Of a stretch of DNA of 64,000 nucleotides, positions 53,223 through 62,295 are shown in pieces. The notes beneath the pieces are model-generated. The model had not been told where the DNA came from. It did not search any database and worked only from the letters and a program-made list of their open reading frames with translations. The translations under genes were made by a program, and so were the position numbers. Source of the DNA: Microbacterium halophytorum (GTDB lineage: Bacteria > Actinomycetota > Actinomycetes > Actinomycetales > Microbacteriaceae); assembly GCF_002970975.1 (NCBI RefSeq), contig NZ_PNFA01000007.1, positions 1 through 64,000 of the forward strand. Reading direction: 5' to 3'. The stretch's first letter is position 1. Each line of letters opens with the position of its first letter.

Positions 53223-54956
53223 CTACTTCACCGTCTTCACGGTGATGGTGACGTGGTCGACCAGGTCGGCATCCGGGCCCTCCGGCTCGTCGCGGGCCGC
53301 GCGGCGCATGGCCGCGATGCCCTCGACCCCGACCCAGATGGTCGCCACGATGATGATGAGGTCCAGGATGAGCAGCAGCCAGTTGGTGTCGGTGCCGCCG
53401 TTCCAGAACGTCCCCACCTGCACGATCGCTGCCCAGAACGCCGCGACGAACACGAACAGCAGCGGCAGGATCGCGACGTAGGGGTTGCTGCGCTTCCGGA
53501 TGAGCATGATCGCCACGATGATCAGCGTCAGCGAGGCGAGCAGCTGGTTCGTCGTACCGAACAGCGGCCAGATCGTCAGGCCGCCCGAGCCGTCGACGCC
53601 CTGGCTGAACACGAGCGCGATGCAGACCACGAGCACGATGATCGTGGCGACCACGTTGTGGATCCGGAACCCGACGACCTCCGCGGCCTCCTGGAACACG
53701 AAGCGCAGCAGGCGCACGCCGGTGTCCATCGTGGTGGCCGCGAACAGAACCGCCATGGTCGCCAGCACGGTCGCCGACAGGGACTGCGGCAGGCCGAGGC
53801 CCATCTCGATGATGTTGCCGCCGCCCTCGACGAATGCGCTGACGCCGCCCTGGTTGAAGGCGCTGTAGACCTCCTCCCACCGGGCGACGGTCTGGATGCC
53901 CGCCGTGGTTGCGAGGATCGCGCCCAGCGCGAGCAGGCCCTCGCCGACGGCGCCGAAGTAGCCGACGAAGCGGGCGTCCGTCTCCTTGTCGAGCTGCTTC
54001 GACGTCGTGCCAGAGGCGACCGCCCCGTGGAAGCCGCTGATCGCGCCGCACGCGATCGTGACGAACAGCAGCGGCCAGATCGCCGGCGTCCCGTCGGGGA
54101 CGGCGGTGTTGATCGCCGGTGCGACGAAGTCCTTGCCGAAGAACAGGCCCGCGACGAGCATGCCGACGAACAGGATCGCGAGGCCGACGAAGAGCTGCAC
54201 GCCGTTGATGTAGTCGCGCGGCTGCAGGAGCAGCCACACGGGCAGGAGTGAGGCGATGCCGGCGTAGACGAACAGCGCGATGATCCAGAACGTGGCCGGG
54301 CTCATGCCCAGAATCGGGTCGGGGAGCACGACGGGGAACTGGTCGCCGACCCAGATCAGCCCGTAGAGCACGACGACGCCGACGATGGTGACCGCCGTGA
54401 GGTTCCACTTCAGCTTGTACACCGCGAGGCCGATGAGGATCGCCACGGGGATCGCGCCCCAGGCCGGGATCACGGCCGACGGGCTCCCGATCAGCAGATC
54501 CTTGATGACGACGGCGAAGGCCGCGATCACCATCAGCAGGAGCAGGCCGATCACCAGCAGGAAGACGTACGAGCCGCGGCGGCCGATATAGCGCGCCGCG
54601 AGCGCGCCGATCGAGCGGCCCTTGTTGCGCTCGGACGCCCAGAGCGCGCCGAGGTCGTGCATGCCGGCGAAGAAGACGGTGCCGATCGTGACCCAGAGGA
54701 ACGCGGGCAGCCAGCCCCAGATCACGGCGACGGCGGGCCCGACGATGGGCGCGGCGCCGGCGACGGACGTGAAGTGGTGACCCCAGAGCACGAACTTGTT
54801 GGTCGGCACGTGGTCGACGCCGTCGTGCTTCTCGTGCGCGGGCGTCACGAACGCCGGGTCCAGCTTGAGCACGCGCTTGCCGAGGTACTTGGAGTAGATC
54901 AGATAGCCGAACGCGAAGATCGCGAGGCCGATGAGCATCAGGATGACGGGGCCCAT
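53223..54956 (-). CDS. cstA: CstA family carbon starvation / pyruvate-peptide transporter
   Basis: This 577-residue membrane protein has about 16 hydrophobic segments. CstA hallmarks are PTNKFVLWGHHFTSVAGAAP near residue 53 and IWPLFGTTNQLLASLTL near residue 465, plus GFHGAVASGTTSKQL. Family members import peptides or pyruvate when carbon is scarce. ATG 54956 (MGPVILMLIG) has GAAAGGC upstream; earlier in-frame codons are not homologous. It heads an operon with the di-cysteine protein and the ArsA-like ATPase. Confidence 0.95.
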   Translation of the reverse strand: MGPVILMLIGLAIFAFGYLIYSKYLGKRVLKLDPAFVTPAHEKHDGVDHVPTNKFVLWGHHFTSVAGAAPIVGPAVAVIWGWLPAFLWVTIGTVFFAGMHDLGALWASERNKGRSIGALAARYIGRRGSYVFLLVIGLLLLMVIAAFAVVIKDLLIGSPSAVIPAWGAIPVAILIGLAVYKLKWNLTAVTIVGVVVLYGLIWVGDQFPVVLPDPILGMSPATFWIIALFVYAGIASLLPVWLLLQPRDYINGVQLFVGLAILFVGMLVAGLFFGKDFVAPAINTAVPDGTPAIWPLLFVTIACGAISGFHGAVASGTTSKQLDKETDARFVGYFGAVGEGLLALGAILATTAGIQTVARWEEVYSAFNQGGVSAFVEGGGNIIEMGLGLPQSLSATVLATMAVLFAATTMDTGVRLLRFVFQEAAEVVGFRIHNVVATIIVLVVCIALVFSQGVDGSGGLTIWPLFGTTNQLLASLTLIIVAIMLIRKRSNPYVAILPLLFVFVAAFWAAIVQVGTFWNGGTDTNWLLLILDLIIIVATIWVGVEGIAAMRRAARDEPEGPDADLVDHVTITVKTVK

Positions 54957-55122
54957 GATCGTGCCTTTCTGTCGTCTTTGACTTGCCGTGAGCGCGCCGG
55001 GCCGGCGCGCCGGGGAGTGCGCAGGGTCCAGCTTCACATCCGCCACATAGGCAACACGCAGACCACGCTCACGATGTCCGATTCGTTATGCGGCCGCCGT
55101 GCGGGTGGTGGGGTGTGCAAGT

Positions 55123-55142
55123 AATGTACCTTTTGGTACATT
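55123..55142 (+). promoter_or_regulatory. 20-bp perfect palindrome before quiC, candidate TetR operator
   Basis: AATGTACCTTTTGGTACATT reads the same on both strands and lies 6 bp before the ATG of the dehydratase gene. The same architecture, GTACY-N4-RGTAC, occurs at 61633-61646 before the TRAP operon. A TetR-family gene lies between. No ribosome binding site separates the palindrome from the ATG, so the transcript may be leaderless. Confidence 0.8.
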
Positions 55143-55148
55143 GACCGC

Positions 55149-56936
55149 ATGAGCACTTCAGTGGCGACAGTGTGTCTGTCCGGCGGCCTGGTCGAGAAGC
55201 TCCACGCGTGCGCCGCCGCCGGCTTCGACGGCGTGGAGATCATGGACGCCGACCTCGTCGCCGCTCCCGAGTCGCCCGAGGAGATCCGCGCGCTGTGCGC
55301 CCGCCTCGGCCTGCGCATCGACATGTTCCAGCCGTTCCGCGACTTCGAGGGCGTCGACGAGGCCGCACTCGCGGCCAACCTCCGCCGCGCGGCGGCGAAG
55401 TTCGACGTCATGGAGCGCCTCGGCACCGACCTCATGCTGCTGTGCAGCAACGTGGCGACCGCGACGACGGGCGACGACGACACCCTCGTCGCCCACCTGC
55501 GGGCGATCGCCGACCTGGCGGCGGAGCGCGGCATCCGGATCGCGTACGAAGCGCTGGCGTGGGGCGCGTACGTCGACGACTACCGCGAGGCCTGGAGGCT
55601 CGTCGAGCTCGCCGACCGCGACAATCTCGGCGTCTGCCTCGACAGCTTCCACATCCTCAGCCGCGGCTTCGACCCGGAGGCGATCGAGCGCATCCCCGGC
55701 GAGAAGATCTTCTTCCTGCAGCTCGCCGACGCCCCCGCGCTCGAGATGGACGTGCTGCAGTGGAGCCGCCACCACCGTCTGTTCCCCGGCGAGGGGGACT
55801 TCGACCTGACGGGGTTCCTCGGCCACGTGCTGCGCGCCGGGTACGCGGGACCGCTCTCGCTCGAGGTCTTCAACGACACCTTCCGGCAGACCGACGTCGT
55901 GCGCACGGCGGCGCACGCACGGCGCTCCCTGACCTGGCTGGCCGACCGCACCGCCGCGGAGAACGGCTGGGACGCCGATCGGATCATCGCGCCGCAGCCG
56001 GCGCGCGAGGTCGACTTCGTCGAGATCGCCGGCGCCAACCTGCACGAGTTCGACCAGATGCTCGGTCAGCTCGGCTTCGCGTTCCGCGGCGGCCATCGGT
56101 CCAAGCCCGTGCGGCTGTGGACGGCGGGCAGTGCCCGCGTGATCCTCAACGAACAGCTGCGGCACGAGTCTCCGCGCCTGACGGGCATCGGCGTCGCGGT
56201 CGGCGACGCGGCAGCCGCCGCGGAGCGCGCCGCACAGCTCGGCGCCGCCCCCGTGTACCGCCGCACGTACCGCGGCGAGGTCGAGCTGCGCGCCGTCGCG
56301 TCGCCCGACGGCACTGAGGTGTACTGGAACGATCGGCCCGCGGAGGACTCGTGGGTGCGCGAGTTCATCGGGGGAGCGCACGAGGCATCGCTCTCCGGTG
56401 CGATCGATCACGTCAACGTCTCGTACCCATGGGAAGAGTTCGACGAGGCCGTGCTGTTCATGTCGAGCGTCGTCGGCCTCGAGGCCGAGTCGGCCGCCGA
56501 CGTTCCCGGCCCACGCGGCCTCGTCCGCAGCCAGGTGATGACGACGCCGGATGCCGTCATCCGGCTGCCCATGAACCTCGCGCCGCCGACGGCTCCGGTG
56601 CCCGACCGGCATGCGGCGGTGCGCGTCGACGACGCCGTCGCGGTCGCCCGCGCGGCCAGGGCGCGGGGCCTGCGCTTCCTGCCCGTGCCCGCGAACTACT
56701 ACGACGACGTCGCCGCCCGCTTCTCTCTCGACGCGGACACCCTCGGCACGCTGCGCGAGCTCGACCTGCTCTACGACCGCGACGCCGACGGCGAGTTCGT
56801 GCATTTCTACACCCCGACGATCGGCGGGGTGTTCCTCGAGATCGTCGAGCGCCGCGGCAACTACGACGGCTACGGCGCCCCCAACGCGCCCGTGCGCCTC
56901 AGCGCACAGCGCCAGCTCGCGACCCCCACGCCGTAA
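55149..56936 (+). CDS. quiC: 3-dehydroshikimate dehydratase, TIM-barrel/VOC fusion (QuiC type)
   Basis: This 595-residue fusion turns 3-dehydroshikimate into protocatechuate in quinate/shikimate breakdown. The N-terminal half (1-280) is an AP-endonuclease-2/xylose-isomerase-like barrel with metal ligands in IAYEALAWG, VCLDSFHILS and LSLEVFND. The C-terminal half (290-595) is a 4-hydroxyphenylpyruvate dioxygenase-like VOC region with DHVNVSYPWEEF and GGVFLEIVER. The same fusion is known for Pseudomonas QuiC1. The neighbouring dehydrogenase and TRAP importer support the role. Confidence 0.88.
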   Translation: MSTSVATVCLSGGLVEKLHACAAAGFDGVEIMDADLVAAPESPEEIRALCARLGLRIDMFQPFRDFEGVDEAALAANLRRAAAKFDVMERLGTDLMLLCSNVATATTGDDDTLVAHLRAIADLAAERGIRIAYEALAWGAYVDDYREAWRLVELADRDNLGVCLDSFHILSRGFDPEAIERIPGEKIFFLQLADAPALEMDVLQWSRHHRLFPGEGDFDLTGFLGHVLRAGYAGPLSLEVFNDTFRQTDVVRTAAHARRSLTWLADRTAAENGWDADRIIAPQPAREVDFVEIAGANLHEFDQMLGQLGFAFRGGHRSKPVRLWTAGSARVILNEQLRHESPRLTGIGVAVGDAAAAAERAAQLGAAPVYRRTYRGEVELRAVASPDGTEVYWNDRPAEDSWVREFIGGAHEASLSGAIDHVNVSYPWEEFDEAVLFMSSVVGLEAESAADVPGPRGLVRSQVMTTPDAVIRLPMNLAPPTAPVPDRHAAVRVDDAVAVARAARARGLRFLPVPANYYDDVAARFSLDADTLGTLRELDLLYDRDADGEFVHFYTPTIGGVFLEIVERRGNYDGYGAPNAPVRLSAQRQLATPTP

Positions 56937-56938
56937 CT

Positions 56939-56996
56939 CTTCATTTCTGGCACATCTCCTGTGGTGGCAGCCACCGGAGATGTGCCAGAAATGAAG
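56939..56996. repeat. Family B hairpin (copy 2)
   Basis: Arms of 21 bases at 56939-56959 (starting CTTCATTTCTGGCACATCTC) and 56976-56996 are perfectly complementary; the centre GGTGGCAGCCACC can add an inner stem. It begins 2 bp after the quiC stop and ends 13 bp before the end of the TetR gene, between convergent genes. Confidence 0.9.
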
Positions 56997-57009
56997 GGTT
57001 GGGGCGGCC

Positions 57010-57651
57010 TCAGCGCGCGCTGACCCAGGCCTCGACGATGTCGGGGAGCATGGCACGGGTGCGCTCGAGCGATTCCGGCGCGAGCGGGTCGCGGCCGAAC
57101 AGGTGGCCGAACGTGTGCTGATTCGCCACCTGGAATACGCAGTATGCGCTGATGAGCATATGCACGTCCAGGGCGTCGAAGCCCTCGCGGATCTCGCCCA
57201 TCTCCCGCCCGCGGCGCAGGATCACATCGAGCAGATCGACGGCCGGCTGGCCGAGTTCGCGGAGGGAGTCGATGCGCTTCAGGAAGTGCGCGCCGTGCAC
57301 GTTCTCGATCATCACGAGCCGGATGAACTCCGGGTCGCCGACGTGATGGTCGAACGTGGCGGTCGCGATCTCGCGCAGCGCCTCGAGGGGGTCGAGCCCC
57401 GCGACGTCGATGCGCGATTCCTCCTCGCGGATGCCGCGGTACGCGCGCTCCAGAACGGCGGAGTACAGCTGCTCCTTGCCGCCGAAGTAGTAGTAGATCA
57501 TCCGCTTCGTCGTGCGGGTGCGGTCGGCGATCTCGTCGACGCGGGCCCCCGAATAGCCGTGCTCGGCGAAGACCTCCGCCGCGACGTCGAGGAGCTCGCG
57601 CCGCGTCCGCTCCGCGTCGCGGATGCGCGGCCGTTGTGCGCTGGTGGTCAT
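57010..57651 (-). CDS. TetR family regulator of quinate/shikimate genes
   Basis: This 213-residue regulator has the TetR helix-turn-helix (RVDEIADRTRTTKRMIYYYFGGKEQLYSAVL) and a ligand domain with FIRLVMIENVHGAHFLKRI. GAGGGACACC precedes ATG 57651. Its gene lies between the quiC gene and the TRAP/aroE operon; matching palindromes precede both, so it probably represses them and responds to quinate, shikimate or protocatechuate. The regulator's own promoter shows no full palindrome of that kind. Confidence 0.9.
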   Translation of the reverse strand: MTTSAQRPRIRDAERTRRELLDVAAEVFAEHGYSGARVDEIADRTRTTKRMIYYYFGGKEQLYSAVLERAYRGIREEESRIDVAGLDPLEALREIATATFDHHVGDPEFIRLVMIENVHGAHFLKRIDSLRELGQPAVDLLDVILRRGREMGEIREGFDALDVHMLISAYCVFQVANQHTFGHLFGRDPLAPESLERTRAMLPDIVEAWVSAR

Positions 57652-57786
57652 GGTGTCCCTCGGTCGTCCGGCCGCCGACGTTCGACCGCGGCGTCCCTCA
57701 TATCGTACGGATCGCGTGCGCCGCGGCAGAAGCGTGCTCCGGCGGAGCGGGCATTCGCCCCGCCCGCCCCGCCGGAGGCCCTGCCC

Positions 57787-57827
57787 CGGCTGAGCATCCC
57801 CGACCGCTGCACGGGGATGCTCAGCCG
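57787..57827 (-). terminator. 16-bp hairpin after the TRAP operon
   Basis: Perfect arms at 57787-57802 and 57812-57827 enclose 9 bases. The hairpin starts 4 bp after the stop of the minus-strand substrate-binding gene and ends the TRAP operon ahead of the TetR gene. Confidence 0.85.
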
Positions 57828-57830
57828 CCG

Positions 57831-58844
57831 CTACTCCGCGGTCGCGCGGATCGCCTCGAACACGGCGAGCTGGTCGCCCGTGAGGTTCTCCTCGAACCAG
57901 CCCACGGCCTGGTCGCGGAAGGCCTCGATGTCGACGTCCTCGTTGACCTCCCACTCTCCGGCGTCCTTCCACTCCTGGATCTTGGCGGCCTCCTCGTCGG
58001 CGACGCACTGAGTGACGCCCTCGACCGCCTTGTCGACGCCGTCCTGCAGGGCCGCCTGCTGCTCGTCGCTGAGGTCGTTCCACACGTCGCCGATGATGAC
58101 GAGGTTGGTGTTCAGCTGGTGCGCCGTCAGGCTGATGTAGTCCTGCACCTCCTGCAGGTTCAGCGAGTCGATGTTGGTGATCGGGTTCTCCTGGCCGTCG
58201 ACCGTGCCCTGTTGCAGCGCCAGGTAGACCTCCTCATAGGCGACCTCCGTCGCCTGCGCACCGAGCGCATCCGCGTTCAGGAGGTACTGCGGCGAACCGG
58301 GGAACCGGATGCGCTTGCCCTCGAGATCGGCGGGTGCGGAGATCGGATCGTTCGACGTGAAGTGGCGGGCGCCCGCCGACCAGACGCCGAGGGTGCGGAT
58401 GCCGCTCGCCGCCTCGAAATCGGCGAACACCTGCTGCCCCTCCTCGCTGGCGGCGAAGGCGGCGAGGTGCTCCGGCCCGTCGAACGCGTAGGCCGCGTCG
58501 AGGACCGACACGGGTTCGTGCACGGCGCCGAGGGCCGACGCGCCCTGCAGGTCCATATCGATGTCGCCCGAGGCGACGGCCGCGATGCGGTCGGCGTCGC
58601 CGCCGAGCTGGCTCGACGGGAACACCTCGATCGACAGGCCCACATCGGCCTGCTCGACCGTGTCGACGATCGTGTCGACACCGCAGGTGTGCTGCGGCTG
58701 GTCCTCGTTGTAGCTCGTGGCGAGGTCGATCGTGACCTCGCCGCCGCCCCCTCCGCCGTCGCCGCCGCTTCCGCACCCGGCCAGCGCGATCCCCGCCGCG
58801 CCGACCAGAGCGACCCACGCTGCTCGCTTAGTCCTAACGTTCAT
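57831..58844 (-). CDS. TRAP transporter substrate-binding lipoprotein (DctP)
   Basis: This 337-residue binding protein feeds the TRAP permeases. A lipobox IALAGC makes Cys24 the lipidated residue, followed by a Gly linker. The DctP fold includes the carboxylate-binding arginine in LEGKRIRFPGSPQYLL and EVYLALQQGTVDGQENP. Substrate is probably quinate, shikimate or a related hydroxy acid given the neighbours. It overlaps aroE by 11 bp and is the last gene of the operon. Confidence 0.93.
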   Translation of the reverse strand: MNVRTKRAAWVALVGAAGIALAGCGSGGDGGGGGGEVTIDLATSYNEDQPQHTCGVDTIVDTVEQADVGLSIEVFPSSQLGGDADRIAAVASGDIDMDLQGASALGAVHEPVSVLDAAYAFDGPEHLAAFAASEEGQQVFADFEAASGIRTLGVWSAGARHFTSNDPISAPADLEGKRIRFPGSPQYLLNADALGAQATEVAYEEVYLALQQGTVDGQENPITNIDSLNLQEVQDYISLTAHQLNTNLVIIGDVWNDLSDEQQAALQDGVDKAVEGVTQCVADEEAAKIQEWKDAGEWEVNEDVDIEAFRDQAVGWFEENLTGDQLAVFEAIRATAE

Positions 58845-59781
58845 GGTTGCTGTTCCTCTCCTCGGTGGTGTTCCGTTGCCCGCCGACGGCTTCTGCCGCC
58901 GCCAGCGCGTCGATGTCCCGGATCATGGCGGCCCGATCCGCTGTCAGCCCGGTGAAGATCTCGAAGGCGTCGATCGCCTGTCCCGCCGCCATGCCGAGGC
59001 CGTTCATGGTGCCGAGTCCGCGCCGGCGCGCCGCCGCCAGCAGCGCCGTCTCGGTCGGCCGGTACACGATGTCGGCGACCCACGCGCCCATCGGCAGCCG
59101 ATCGGGGTCGAAGGCCTTGCCCGGCAGACCCGCCATCCCGAAAGGTGTCGCGTTCACCGCTCCCTCCGCATCGTCGAGCAGCCCCGCCTCATCCGGTTCG
59201 GCGGCGCGCACGCCGCCGACCGAGCCGCCGAGCCGCTCGGCGAGGGCGGTCGCCCGTTCGAGGACGGGGTCGACGATCACGAGCTCCGCGACGTCGCGCT
59301 CCGCCAGTGCGGCCGCGACCGCATAGCCGGCCCCTCCCGCCCCGAACTGCACGACGCGCCCATGCGGGCCGGCGCCGAAGGCCTGGTCGAACGCTGCGCC
59401 GAAGCCCGTCACGTCGGTGTTGTGACCGACGAGGCCGTCCGGGGTGAACTGCACCGTGTTCACGGCGCCGATCCGTTCGGCGCTCGGCGCGAGCCCGTCG
59501 AGCAGCGGGATGATCGCCTGTTTCGCCGGGTGGGTCACGTTCAGGCCGTCGAAGCCGAGAGCGCGCGCCGCGCCGAGCACTCGGCCGAGCTCATCCAGAT
59601 CGACCGCGTCGGAGGCGATCTCGATCGGCCGGTACACGCAGCCGATGCCGTGCCTCGCTCCCTCGAGCTCGTGCAGCCGGGGCGTCAGCGACGGGCGCAC
59701 TCCGTGGCCGATCAGACCGAGCAGGACGGTGCGGGGCGCGCCGGGCAGCAGCGGTGCCGTGGAATGCACGAGCGCGCTCAC
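58834..59781 (-). CDS. Quinate/shikimate dehydrogenase (catabolic AroE)
   Basis: This 315-residue enzyme interconverts shikimate or quinate with the 3-dehydro compounds. Features are the catalytic lysine in GLNVTHPAKQAIIPLLD, the Asp in GHNTDVTGFG, and the dinucleotide site GAGGAGYAVAAAL. After the second strand it reads VIVDPVLERA; an acidic residue here favours NAD+, as in the catabolic Corynebacterium enzyme, over the NADP-binding NRT of biosynthetic AroE. Its start GTG 59781 overlaps the stop of the TRAP permease, and it lies inside the TRAP operon. Confidence 0.88.
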   Translation of the reverse strand: MSALVHSTAPLLPGAPRTVLLGLIGHGVRPSLTPRLHELEGARHGIGCVYRPIEIASDAVDLDELGRVLGAARALGFDGLNVTHPAKQAIIPLLDGLAPSAERIGAVNTVQFTPDGLVGHNTDVTGFGAAFDQAFGAGPHGRVVQFGAGGAGYAVAAALAERDVAELVIVDPVLERATALAERLGGSVGGVRAAEPDEAGLLDDAEGAVNATPFGMAGLPGKAFDPDRLPMGAWVADIVYRPTETALLAAARRRGLGTMNGLGMAAGQAIDAFEIFTGLTADRAAMIRDIDALAAAEAVGGQRNTTEERNSNHER

Positions 59782-61052
59782 AGGCCCATCACCCCCGGCA
59801 GCCACATCACGGCGGCGGGGAAGAGCACCGCCAGCAGAACGACGACGACCAGCGGCACGATGAACGGCAGCGTGCCGCGGAAGACCTCGCCGATGCGCGT
59901 CCTCGACACGGTCGACGTCACGAACAGGACGGTGCCGACCGGCGGCGTCAGCAGGCCGATCATGAGGGAGATGATCGCGACGACGCCGAGCACGATCGGG
60001 TCGACGCCGTAGGTGTTCGCGATCGGGATCAGAATGGGCACGATCAGGACGAGAACGGCGGTCGCGTCGATCACGGTGCCGAGGATGAGGCAGATGAGGA
60101 CGACCAACAGCAGGAAGATCGTCGGGTCGTCGCTGATCGACAGCATCGCGTCTGTCATCAGCTGCGGCAGGCGCTCGCGGGCGAGGATGTAGCCGAGCAG
60201 CGACGCGGTCGCGACGATGAGCATGATGGCGCCCGTCGTGAGCGCCGTCTCCTTGAGCGCCGCCAGCAGCGAACGCCACGACAGCGAGCGCTGCACGACG
60301 CCGACGATCAGGATGTACACGGCCGAGACCGCGGCCGCCTCCGTCGGCGTGAAGACGCCGCCGAGGATGCCTCCCAGGATGATGACGGGCGTCACGAGCG
60401 GCAGGATCACGCCCTTCGCCGACGCGAGGACCTCGCGGCGGTCGAACTCGTCTCGGGTCACCTTCGGGTTCCTGGCGACGAGGACCGCCACGACGACGAT
60501 CAGCCCGGCGGCCATCAGCAGCGCGGGGATGACCGACGCAGCGAACAGGGCCCCCGTCGACACCGCCGCGAGACCGGCGTAGATCACGGCGGGGATCGAG
60601 GGCGGCATCACGGGTGCGATCAGGGAGGACGACGCGGAGACGCCCGTCGCGAAGCGGCGGCCGTAGCCCGCGCGGATCATCTGCGGGATCTGCACCTTGC
60701 CCAGGGCGGCGGCGTCGGCGACGGCCGACCCGCTCATCCAGCTGAAGCCGACGCTCGTGCCGATCGCGACGTAGCCGAGCGAGCCGCGCACGCGGGCCAG
60801 CAGCGCGAGCGCGAAGCGGAACAGGCGGTCGGCGATGCCGGCGTGGTTCGCGAGCGCCCCCAGCAGGACGAACAGGGGGACGGCGAGCATCGGGAAGCTG
60901 TTGGCGGCGTTGAACACCTCGCGCAGCGCGTTTCCGACCGACTGCCCGTTCGCCCACATGTAGACCACGGACGGACCGAGGAACGCCAGCGCGACAGGAA
61001 CCCGGATGACCAGGAGCACCGCGATCGCGATGCCGAGCAGGGCGAGCATCAT
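59778..61052 (-). CDS. TRAP transporter large permease (DctM)
   Basis: This 424-residue protein is the ion-coupled channel of the TRAP system, with about 12 hydrophobic segments. Typical parts are GFSWMSGSAVADAAALGKVQIPQM and VMPPSIPAVIYAGL, and LTPPVGTVLFVTSTVS near the C-terminus. Its start overlaps the end of the DctQ gene by 4 bp. Expected to import the quinate/shikimate substrate with Na+. Confidence 0.94.
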   Translation of the reverse strand: MMLALLGIAIAVLLVIRVPVALAFLGPSVVYMWANGQSVGNALREVFNAANSFPMLAVPLFVLLGALANHAGIADRLFRFALALLARVRGSLGYVAIGTSVGFSWMSGSAVADAAALGKVQIPQMIRAGYGRRFATGVSASSSLIAPVMPPSIPAVIYAGLAAVSTGALFAASVIPALLMAAGLIVVVAVLVARNPKVTRDEFDRREVLASAKGVILPLVTPVIILGGILGGVFTPTEAAAVSAVYILIVGVVQRSLSWRSLLAALKETALTTGAIMLIVATASLLGYILARERLPQLMTDAMLSISDDPTIFLLLVVLICLILGTVIDATAVLVLIVPILIPIANTYGVDPIVLGVVAIISLMIGLLTPPVGTVLFVTSTVSRTRIGEVFRGTLPFIVPLVVVVLLAVLFPAAVMWLPGVMGL

Positions 61053-61591
61053 GCGACGACCTCCGCATCGTCCTCGACGTCGGGCAGGATCGGGCCGGTG
61101 ATCGCGATCTGCGCGGCCTGGATCAGCGATCGGACGGCCGTCGAGGCCACCCCGACCAGGATCGGGATGTAGACGAGCGACATCGGGAGGCGCAGAACGG
61201 GCGACTTGATGATGCCCTGCGTACCGATCAGTTCGATCGCCTCGACCACCAGCAGCACGGCGAACAGCGCCGACAGCAGCATCGCGATCGTCTGCACGAT
61301 GCGCACGAGCGTCCGGCCGCGGAAGCCGTCGATGACCTCGAGCGCGATGTGGCCCCGCGTCGTGATCAGCACGCCCGCGACCGCGAAGGTCAGCCAGACG
61401 AGGCAGAACTGCGAGACCTCGCCCGTCCAGGCGATCTGCTCGATGGGCAGATAGCGCTGCAGCGCCTGGAAGAAGACGAGTGCGGCGATCGTGATGAGGC
61501 ACGCGATCGCGATCGTCATCTCGATCGCCGTGATCACGCGGACCAGCGTGCGCCACCAGGGGGCGCGCGCCGGTGCGGCATTGTCGGTCAT
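61049..61591 (-). CDS. TRAP transporter small permease (DctQ)
   Basis: This 180-residue protein has the four membrane helices of DctQ with the conserved WTGEVSQFCLVWLTFAVAG segment around residue 60. ATG 61591 (MTDNAAPARAP) has AAGGATG at good spacing; ATG 61612, seven codons earlier, is less likely. It is the first gene of the TRAP/aroE operon; a palindromic candidate operator lies 40 bp upstream. Confidence 0.92.
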   Translation of the reverse strand: MTDNAAPARAPWWRTLVRVITAIEMTIAIACLITIAALVFFQALQRYLPIEQIAWTGEVSQFCLVWLTFAVAGVLITTRGHIALEVIDGFRGRTLVRIVQTIAMLLSALFAVLLVVEAIELIGTQGIIKSPVLRLPMSLVYIPILVGVASTAVRSLIQAAQIAITGPILPDVEDDAEVVA

Positions 61592-61630
61592 GGGACATCC
61601 TTGTCGGTCCACGAACGGGGTCGATTCATA

Positions 61631-61648
61631 ACGTACTGGTTAGTACAT
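61631..61648 (-). promoter_or_regulatory. Candidate TetR operator before the TRAP operon
   Basis: GTACT-GGTT-AGTAC (61633-61646) has the same half-site spacing as the palindrome before quiC (GTACC-TTTT-GGTAC). It lies 40 bp upstream of the DctQ start. Two matching palindromes at the two operons flanking a TetR gene point to a shared regulon. Confidence 0.72.
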
Positions 61649-61702
61649 AGCGATGCAACCCCAATCGCGCGCGGCGCCGACCGTTCCCAGTAGCCTGGGA
61701 GC

Positions 61703-62170
61703 ATGTCGAACGACCAGCAGCCGGATCAGCCGCAGCAGCAGCCGTATGCCCAGGGCGGCATGAGCTCTGCCGACGGGTCGGCCCCGCGGCAGCCGCTCCC
61801 CGGCCATCCGCAGACGCCGTCGCATCAGATGGCAGCCGTGCCCCGCCCGCGCGGCACCCGCGCGGGGCTCGCGTGGTCGGGCCTCGTCCTGGCCGTGCTC
61901 GCGCTGCTCGCCGGGCCCTTCGTCTCGGCGGGAATCGCCGCCGCGTTCCAGACCGGATCCATGGACGTTGCGGTCTACTCGTCCGTGATCGCGCTCGCGA
62001 ACATCGGCGTCGTCGGAACCCTCGCCCTCCTCGGGCTGATCCTGAGCTGCGTCGCCCTGACGGGCACAAAACGCGTCCTGACGGGCATCGGCATCGGCGC
62101 CAACGCCGCGATCCTGCTGAGCATCGCGTTCAACACGCTCCTCACGCCCCTCGCGTACTCCTTCATCTGA
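61703..62170 (+). CDS. Small membrane protein with Gln/Pro-rich tail
   Basis: This 155-residue protein has a disordered N-terminal tail of about 50 residues rich in Gln and Pro (DQQPDQPQQQPYAQGG), then three hydrophobic segments (GLAWSGLVLAVLALLAGPFV; VIALANIGVVGTLALLGLIL; IGANAAILLSIAFNTLLTPL). It resembles DUF4190-like envelope proteins but no family can be fixed. The start MSNDQQPDQ is reasonable although the ribosome binding site is weak. It stands alone. Confidence 0.75.
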   Translation: MSNDQQPDQPQQQPYAQGGMSSADGSAPRQPLPGHPQTPSHQMAAVPRPRGTRAGLAWSGLVLAVLALLAGPFVSAGIAAAFQTGSMDVAVYSSVIALANIGVVGTLALLGLILSCVALTGTKRVLTGIGIGANAAILLSIAFNTLLTPLAYSFI

Positions 62171-62295
62171 GGCACCCGCGCCGGCTCCCGGCCTCCGTCC
62201 CGGTCGCAGGGAACGCGCCGCAGGCGCCGCGCATGGCGCGGGATCCGACACCGGAGCGGTGGCCCGGCCGAAGCGGGTGAGCCCGGCGCCGGAGG

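Noticed and set aside
53169..54251. Long plus-strand ORF antisense to cstA
   Set aside because: It is the shadow of the high-GC cstA frame: Arg/Asp/Glu-rich, no domain, while the minus strand has a full CstA.
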